From positions 1 through 8,804 of the forward strand of contig CAZDZY010000118.1 in assembly GCA_964510055.1 (NCBI GenBank): DNA of 8,804 nt. Direction: 5' to 3'. Positions 6,254 through 8,804 of the stretch are shown here, piece by piece (position 1 is the stretch's first letter; each line of letters starts with the position of its first letter). The notes under the pieces are model-generated. The model was given only the letters and a program-made list of their open reading frames with translations, was not told the origin of the DNA and ran no database searches. Source of the stretch: DTFZ01 sp964510055 (GTDB taxonomy: Bacteria; Bacillota; Clostridia; Christensenellales; SZUA-584). The translations under genes were made by a program, and so were the position numbers.

Positions 6254-6293
6254 GCCCACACCATGCCCACCCCAAAAAGTCTCACGGCTTTTT
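6254..6293. repeat. Dispersed 40-bp repeat, copy B
   Basis: Identical to 5021-5060. Here the terminal inverted repeat extends to CCCCAAAAAG / CTTTTTTGGGG. It abuts the ~97-bp repeat copy 2, which begins at 6297, so two repeat families are joined end to end. Confidence 0.75.
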
Positions 6294-6296
6294 TGG

Positions 6297-6393
6297 GGCC
6301 CTCATAAAATAAAAAGGGAGCGTTCCGCCCCCGCTGTTTCCAGCCCATTTTCAGCCATTTAAATGCGCCCTCCGCAAGCCTCGGATAGATACG
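6297..6393 (-). repeat. Dispersed ~97-bp repeat, copy 2
   Basis: This is the partner of 5628-5723. It begins 8 bases after the omega gene stop (minus-strand sense) and is wholly non-coding here. It supplies the terminator for that gene. Confidence 0.85.
6311..6332 (-). terminator. Terminator of the omega-subunit gene
   Basis: On the minus strand, GGGGGCG-GAA-CGCTCCC (6332-6316, one G-T wobble) is followed by TTTTT (6315-6311). It lies inside repeat copy 2, about 70 bases after the omega stop. Confidence 0.8.
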
Positions 6394-6401
6394 AGATTCT
6401 T

Positions 6402-6605
6402 TTATACCCGTTTTTCATTGCTGTCGAATACATAAGTTATCCTGTTTGCCTTATACTCACTTATCGCAATCGTAACATTGCTGTTTGATTCACTGTCTGT
6501 AAGCGCTTCGCTGCCCTTATTCAATTGTACGGCTCGTTTGCCGATTATGGACGCAAGCATGTAACGGTTTTCCTTTTCTTCTATCGGCATTGACGGATCA
6601 AACAT
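6402..6605 (-). CDS. rpoZ: RNA polymerase omega subunit
   Basis: A 67-residue protein, the usual size for the short Firmicutes omega. FDPSM at 2-6 matches the N-terminal YPS motif. ENRYMLASIIGKRAVQL at 12-28 is the signature helix (NRY-x-L...KRA-x-QL), and NVTIAISEY at 43-51 matches the conserved PVTIAI-x-E strand/helix. Omega binds the beta-prime subunit and helps assemble RNA polymerase; in many bacteria it also helps sense (p)ppGpp. GAGG (6617-6614) lies 8 bases before the ATG. In most Firmicutes rpoZ follows gmk, but here it stands alone among repeats. Ile21-Gly22 replaces the more usual small residue/Ser pair, and the end (YVFDSNEKRV) is divergent. It could be the only omega gene, relocated, or a second divergent copy. 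I found no clear promoter. Confidence 0.82.
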   Translation of the reverse strand: MFDPSMPIEEKENRYMLASIIGKRAVQLNKGSEALTDSESNSNVTIAISEYKANRITYVFDSNEKRV

Positions 6606-6760
6606 TTATTTTTCCTCTTTTCTATAACCTGCGTAAATAAAAACACATGCATGTAAATCATTAAATGAAGGAATGACTTACAAAACATGTGAACTCAATC
6701 AGTACATTTAAAATACTATTTCATATTACCACTGTTAGGCCCCAATGTAAAGGTATATTC
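6606..6760. other. AT-rich upstream region of rpoZ
   Basis: No gene is seen. It contains a perfect 10-bp palindrome ACATGCATGT at 6645-6654 and the GAGG ribosome site for rpoZ. Several AT-rich hexamers resemble -10 boxes but have no partner -35 at proper spacing. Confidence 0.35.
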
Positions 6761-7048
6761 CTAAGGGCGTCCCGGCGGCGGAGTTTTTGGCGGTAACGGC
6801 CTTTGTTGTATACTGCTCTCCTGCTTTGCTGCTGCAAAGGCAGCGGCTTTGGGCCCGGCATACATTAACATAAGATCAATAAAGCCTAAGACTTTTTGCA
6901 CCAGAATATAAATGATATTCTGGTGTGAAAACGGCTCCTGCCATTTCAATATCGCAATGCCGCGCCGCATAGCCTTTACAAACAACAAAAACTGATATAT
7001 AATCATTTTTTGTATTACAAGTATCGCCTGCGCGCTGCCGCAGGGCAT
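6761..7048 (-). CDS. Doubtful 95-residue ORF with hydrophobic stretches and Pro-rich tail
   Basis: The frame predicts two hydrophobic stretches, residues 8-24 (AILVIQKMIIYQFLLFV) and 44-63, then an Ala-rich segment (GPKAAAFAAAKQ) and a proline-rich end (PLPPKTPPPGRP). That would fit a tiny membrane protein. None of the candidate starts (Met1, Met15, Met27) has a good ribosome site, no family is recognised, and an overlapping frame is also open. A perfect 27-base palindrome falls in codons 42-50. It may be a remnant or spurious. Confidence 0.22.
   Translation of the reverse strand: MPCGSAQAILVIQKMIIYQFLLFVKAMRRGIAILKWQEPFSHQNIIYILVQKVLGFIDLMLMYAGPKAAAFAAAKQESSIQQRPLPPKTPPPGRP
6899..6925. repeat. 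Perfect 27-base palindrome with 5-base centre
   Basis: CACCAGAATAT (6899-6909) and ATATTCTGGTG (6915-6925) are perfect 11-bp arms around AAATG. There is no T-run following on either strand, so it is not an intrinsic terminator. It looks like a protein-binding operator or a processed hairpin, about 350 bases upstream of the helicase start. Confidence 0.6.
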
Positions 7049-7098
7049 TCCATAAAATGAATCGCGCTTTCAAACAAGTCGTATTTTTAATACACCCA

Positions 7099-7120
7099 GT
7101 GCGGGAATTGTGGCCCGCAC
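7099..7120. repeat. 7-bp perfect inverted repeat upstream of the helicase
   Basis: GTGCGGG (7099-7105) and CCCGCAC (7114-7120) enclose an 8-base loop. It is preceded by a GTATTTTTAATAC hairpin-like stretch (7081-7093). No terminator-type T-run follows on the plus strand. The rest of 7049-7250 has no gene. Confidence 0.45.
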
Positions 7121-7172
7121 GGCTTAGGCGGGGCTTTCCGGCTCCGGCGTAAATGTACGAACTTGTGGCGTA

Positions 7173-7201
7173 ATAACAAATTCGAAAGACTTTGCTATAT
7201 C
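7173..7201 (+). promoter_or_regulatory. Weak candidate helicase promoter
   Basis: ATAACA (7173-7178) and TATATC (7196-7201) are 17 bases apart, each matching four of six consensus bases, and TGC directly before the second gives an extended -10. The start would be near 7208, leaving a leader of about 40 bases. Confidence 0.3.
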
Positions 7202-7250
7202 GGCATGGTCTTTGTTTTTATGTGAACACCGGAAAAGAAATGAGGATAAT

Positions 7251-8354
7251 TTGAAATATTATGAATTGCTCTCGGAAGGGATGAAGGCAACGCTGCAAAA
7301 CGCGGGGTTTTTTAAGCCGACTCCCATCCAGGAGAAAACGCTGGAGCTTATATTCGGCAAGTGGGACATCATGGGCATTGCCCAGACGGGGACGGGCAAA
7401 ACGGCGGCCTTTGCCGTGCCTATAATCGAAAAGACGTTTATAAACAACAGCAAAACGCAGACGCTTGTGCTCTGCCCCACGCGTGAGCTCGCTATGCAGA
7501 TAACGAGCGTATTCCGCGCGCTTTCGGCACATACGAAGATCCGCACTGTCAGCGTTTACGGCGGGCAGGCCGCCAGCGTACAGGTGCGCGCGCTGCGCGC
7601 GGGTGCGCAGATAGTCGTGGGAACGCCGGGGAGGGTAAAAGACCTTATAGGGCGCAATGTGTTAAAATTGCAGAACATCCGCACAGTAGTGCTCGATGAA
7701 GCGGACGAAATGCTGAGTTTCGGTTTCCTGCCCGACATAACGGCTATACTGTCGCAGATAACGTGCGCGCACCAAACACTCCTGTTCTCGGCAACAATGA
7801 ATAAGGCGGTTTCTGGCATAGTCAGGCAGTTCCAGCACGACCCCGTACGCATCGAGATAAGCGGAAGCAACGAGCCTGCCGTGAATGTCAGGCAATCGTA
7901 CCTGGCCATAGGCTCACGCAGCAAATATAAAGCGGTGCAGAGCCTGATACGTAAAGATAACCCGCGGCTTGCGCTCGTTTTCTGCAACACCAAGCGGCAG
8001 GTAAAAACGCTGCAAAGATTACTTAACGACCAGGGGCTTCCCGCGGGCTGCCTGCACGGCGATCTTAGCCAGTATCAGCGCGACACCGTAATGGGTTCGT
8101 TCCGCGAGGGCAAAACAAACGTTATGGTCGCCACCGACGTGGCCGCGCGTGGCATCGACGTTAAGGAGATCGACCTTGTCATTAACTACGACATACCCGA
8201 CAAGATGGAATACTATGTGCACCGTATCGGCCGCACTGGCCGCGCAGGCTGCGCGGGGCGCGCATGCACGCTGGTGAGCCCGCAGGATTGCGGACGCATC
8301 GCTGAGATCGAGCGGCATTTCCGCGTGGAGATCACAGAAGAAAAAGCGATATAA
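7251..8354 (+). CDS. DEAD-box ATP-dependent RNA helicase, minimal core
   Basis: The start is set at TTG 7251, with GAGGA (7242-7246) just upstream. It yields (M)KYYELLSEGMKATL, which aligns with the usual DEAD-box N-terminus, whereas the upstream TTG at 7212 only adds unmatched residues. The 367-residue protein has every canonical motif: Q motif F21...PTPIQ (23-27), I AQTGTGKT (44-51), Ia PTRELA (76-81), GG (104-105), Ib TPGR (125-128), II DEAD (149-152), III SAT (180-182), IV VFCNT (243-247), V ATDVAARGID (294-303), VI HRIGRTGR (324-331). It would unwind or remodel RNA using ATP in the cytoplasm, for example in ribosome assembly, mRNA decay or cold adaptation. It ends soon after the second RecA domain, without the basic or RNA-recognition tail of DbpA, CshA or DeaD, so the exact subfamily is open. 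It is monocistronic, with its own terminator. Confidence 0.95.
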   Translation: MKYYELLSEGMKATLQNAGFFKPTPIQEKTLELIFGKWDIMGIAQTGTGKTAAFAVPIIEKTFINNSKTQTLVLCPTRELAMQITSVFRALSAHTKIRTVSVYGGQAASVQVRALRAGAQIVVGTPGRVKDLIGRNVLKLQNIRTVVLDEADEMLSFGFLPDITAILSQITCAHQTLLFSATMNKAVSGIVRQFQHDPVRIEISGSNEPAVNVRQSYLAIGSRSKYKAVQSLIRKDNPRLALVFCNTKRQVKTLQRLLNDQGLPAGCLHGDLSQYQRDTVMGSFREGKTNVMVATDVAARGIDVKEIDLVINYDIPDKMEYYVHRIGRTGRAGCAGRACTLVSPQDCGRIAEIERHFRVEITEEKAI

Positions 8355-8360
8355 CAGACG

Positions 8361-8393
8361 GGGAGCCGGCTTTGAAAGCCAGCTCCCTTTTTT
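8361..8393 (+). terminator. Rho-independent terminator of the helicase gene
   Basis: GGGAGC (8361-8366) pairs with GCTCCC (8382-8387). After a C-A mismatch, GGCTT pairs with AAGCC around a 3-base loop, and TTTTTT (8388-8393) follows. It lies 6 bases after the TAA. Confidence 0.92.
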
Positions 8394-8636
8394 AATAAAA
8401 AGAGATTTCCTCTCCTTTCAGGATATTGACAAACTTATAACAATAAAAGCTAAATTGGATGATAAAACGAAGACCCTGAAAAGTCCCAATACGGAGTCCC
8501 TGAAAAGCCTAAGCTTTTCGGGGCAAGAAATACAAGGCGTTTTGAGCATTGCGACGAGATGTAGCAGCGCTACTTTGAGGAGCAAGCGGAAAAACAACGC
8601 AGTAGCCCAGCTTTCTCAGCGGCCTGAGACAAATTA
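8394..8636. repeat. Gene-free hairpin-rich interval
   Basis: It begins with a copy of the AAAAAGAGA-TTTC-CTCTCC hairpin motif (8397-8417) and CAGGATAT, as at 6147-6177. Two direct CCCTGAAAAG copies (8474-8483, 8498-8507) follow, and the second pairs with CTTTTCGGGG (8514-8523) in a 10-bp stem with one wobble. GTAGC-AGC-GCTAC (8561-8573) is another hairpin. A 60-codon plus-strand frame over it has no recognisable content and is judged non-coding. It may be a small repeat element or a structured RNA. Confidence 0.45.
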
Positions 8637-8638
8637 AA

Positions 8639-8660
8639 AAAGGAGAGTTTCCTCTCCTTT
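8639..8660 (-). terminator. Terminator of the second zinc-ribbon gene
   Basis: AAAGGAGAG (8639-8647) and CTCTCCTTT (8652-8660) form the same 9-bp stem and loop as at 5204-5225. It lies 10 bases after the stop (minus sense) and is followed by a T-run on the minus strand. Confidence 0.88.
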
Positions 8661-8670
8661 GCCGTTTATC

Positions 8671-8804
8671 CTAATACCTTCTGTTCCCGCCGCCGTATCC
8701 GCCGCCGCTGCGCCCGCCGCCGCCGTATCCGCCGCCGCCGTAGTTGTTGCGCTGCTGCTTTCTCGCTTTCCTGCAAGCCGGGCATCTCTGCGGTTCGTTC
8801 TCGA
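8671..8804 (-). CDS. Second zinc-ribbon/GGY-tail protein, C-terminal part, cut by window edge
   Basis: Read on the minus strand, the last 43 codons run (F)ENEPQRCPACRKARKQQR and then a glycine/tyrosine tail (NNYGGGGYGGGGRSGGGY...NRRY) to a TAG at 8673-8671. The second Cys-x2-Cys of the zinc ribbon is visible; the first lies outside the window. It differs from the 5237-5443 paralogue by a longer GGY tail (about seven extra residues) and a few substitutions (E for D before NEPQR), while the DNA over the core and even the terminator is nearly identical. This points to recent duplication or gene conversion. Confidence 0.9.
   Translation of the reverse strand, partial: ENEPQRCPACRKARKQQRNNYGGGGYGGGGRSGGGYGGGNRRY

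Noticed and set aside
6145..6348. 67-codon minus-strand frame
   Set aside because: It runs across two dispersed repeats and a terminator hairpin, has no ribosome site, and is better explained as repeat DNA.
7212..7250. Upstream TTG start of the helicase
   Set aside because: The extra 13 residues do not match DEAD-box proteins, and GAGGA sits directly before the TTG at 7251.
8455..8637. 60-codon plus-strand frame
   Set aside because: It covers hairpins and direct repeats, has a composition unlike a protein, and no ribosome site or promoter.
8671..8760. Regular GCCGCC/GTATCC repeats that look like a microsatellite or short CRISPR-like array
   Set aside because: They are the codons of the Gly-Gly-Tyr tail of a zinc-ribbon protein, in frame to a stop; there are no repeat-spacer units.

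Overview
The window reads as chromosomal DNA from a Gram-positive, Firmicutes/Clostridia-like bacterium of moderate GC content. This rests on AGGAGG-type ribosome sites, a textbook TTGACA-17-TATAAT promoter, a TagD-type glycerol-3-phosphate cytidylyltransferase domain (teichoic-acid or polyglycerol-phosphate chemistry), a clostridial-looking RNA polymerase omega subunit and zinc-ribbon proteins with glycine-rich tails. The genus cannot be fixed from this sequence. No transposase, phage gene, CRISPR array, tRNA or rRNA was seen.

Layout. (1) 1-1853, plus strand: the 3' end of an unrecognised gene, coupled by an ATGA overlap to an FGGY-family carbohydrate/polyol kinase, then a terminator. (2) 1914-2992, plus: a consensus sigma-70 promoter, a 321-residue membrane protein with a repetitive soluble N-terminal half and about five C-terminal membrane segments, and a strong terminator. 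(3) 2993-3234: a convergent intergenic stretch with a degenerate palindromic repeat. (4) 3235-4680, minus: one reading frame joining GpsA (glycerol-3-phosphate dehydrogenase) to TagD (glycerol-3-phosphate cytidylyltransferase). It would take dihydroxyacetone phosphate to CDP-glycerol in one polypeptide. (5) 4681-5236: its probable promoter, two copies of a 14-bp dyad flanking an inverted repeat, and gene-free repeat-rich DNA. (6) 5237-6605, minus: a small zinc-ribbon/GGY protein, an unknown 111-residue protein and an orphan omega subunit, separated by dispersed repeats and closely related hairpin terminators. (7) 6606-7250: mostly non-coding, with palindromes and one doubtful ORF. (8) 7251-8393, plus: a minimal DEAD-box RNA helicase and its terminator. 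(9) 8394-8804: hairpin-rich non-coding DNA, then the 3' part of a second, nearly identical zinc-ribbon/GGY gene on the minus strand, cut by the window edge.

Working together. The GpsA-TagD fusion is the clearest biochemical unit, a self-contained route to CDP-glycerol, though no polymerase or export gene is visible. The zinc-ribbon paralogues, the DEAD-box helicase and omega form a loose RNA/transcription-themed neighbourhood, but each seems to have its own transcription unit. The 5.0-8.7 kb region is a mosaic of short repeats that provide terminators and, in one case, the C-terminal codons of a gene. The best candidates for something undescribed are the fusion enzyme, the paired dyads in front of it, and the repeat/terminator family.
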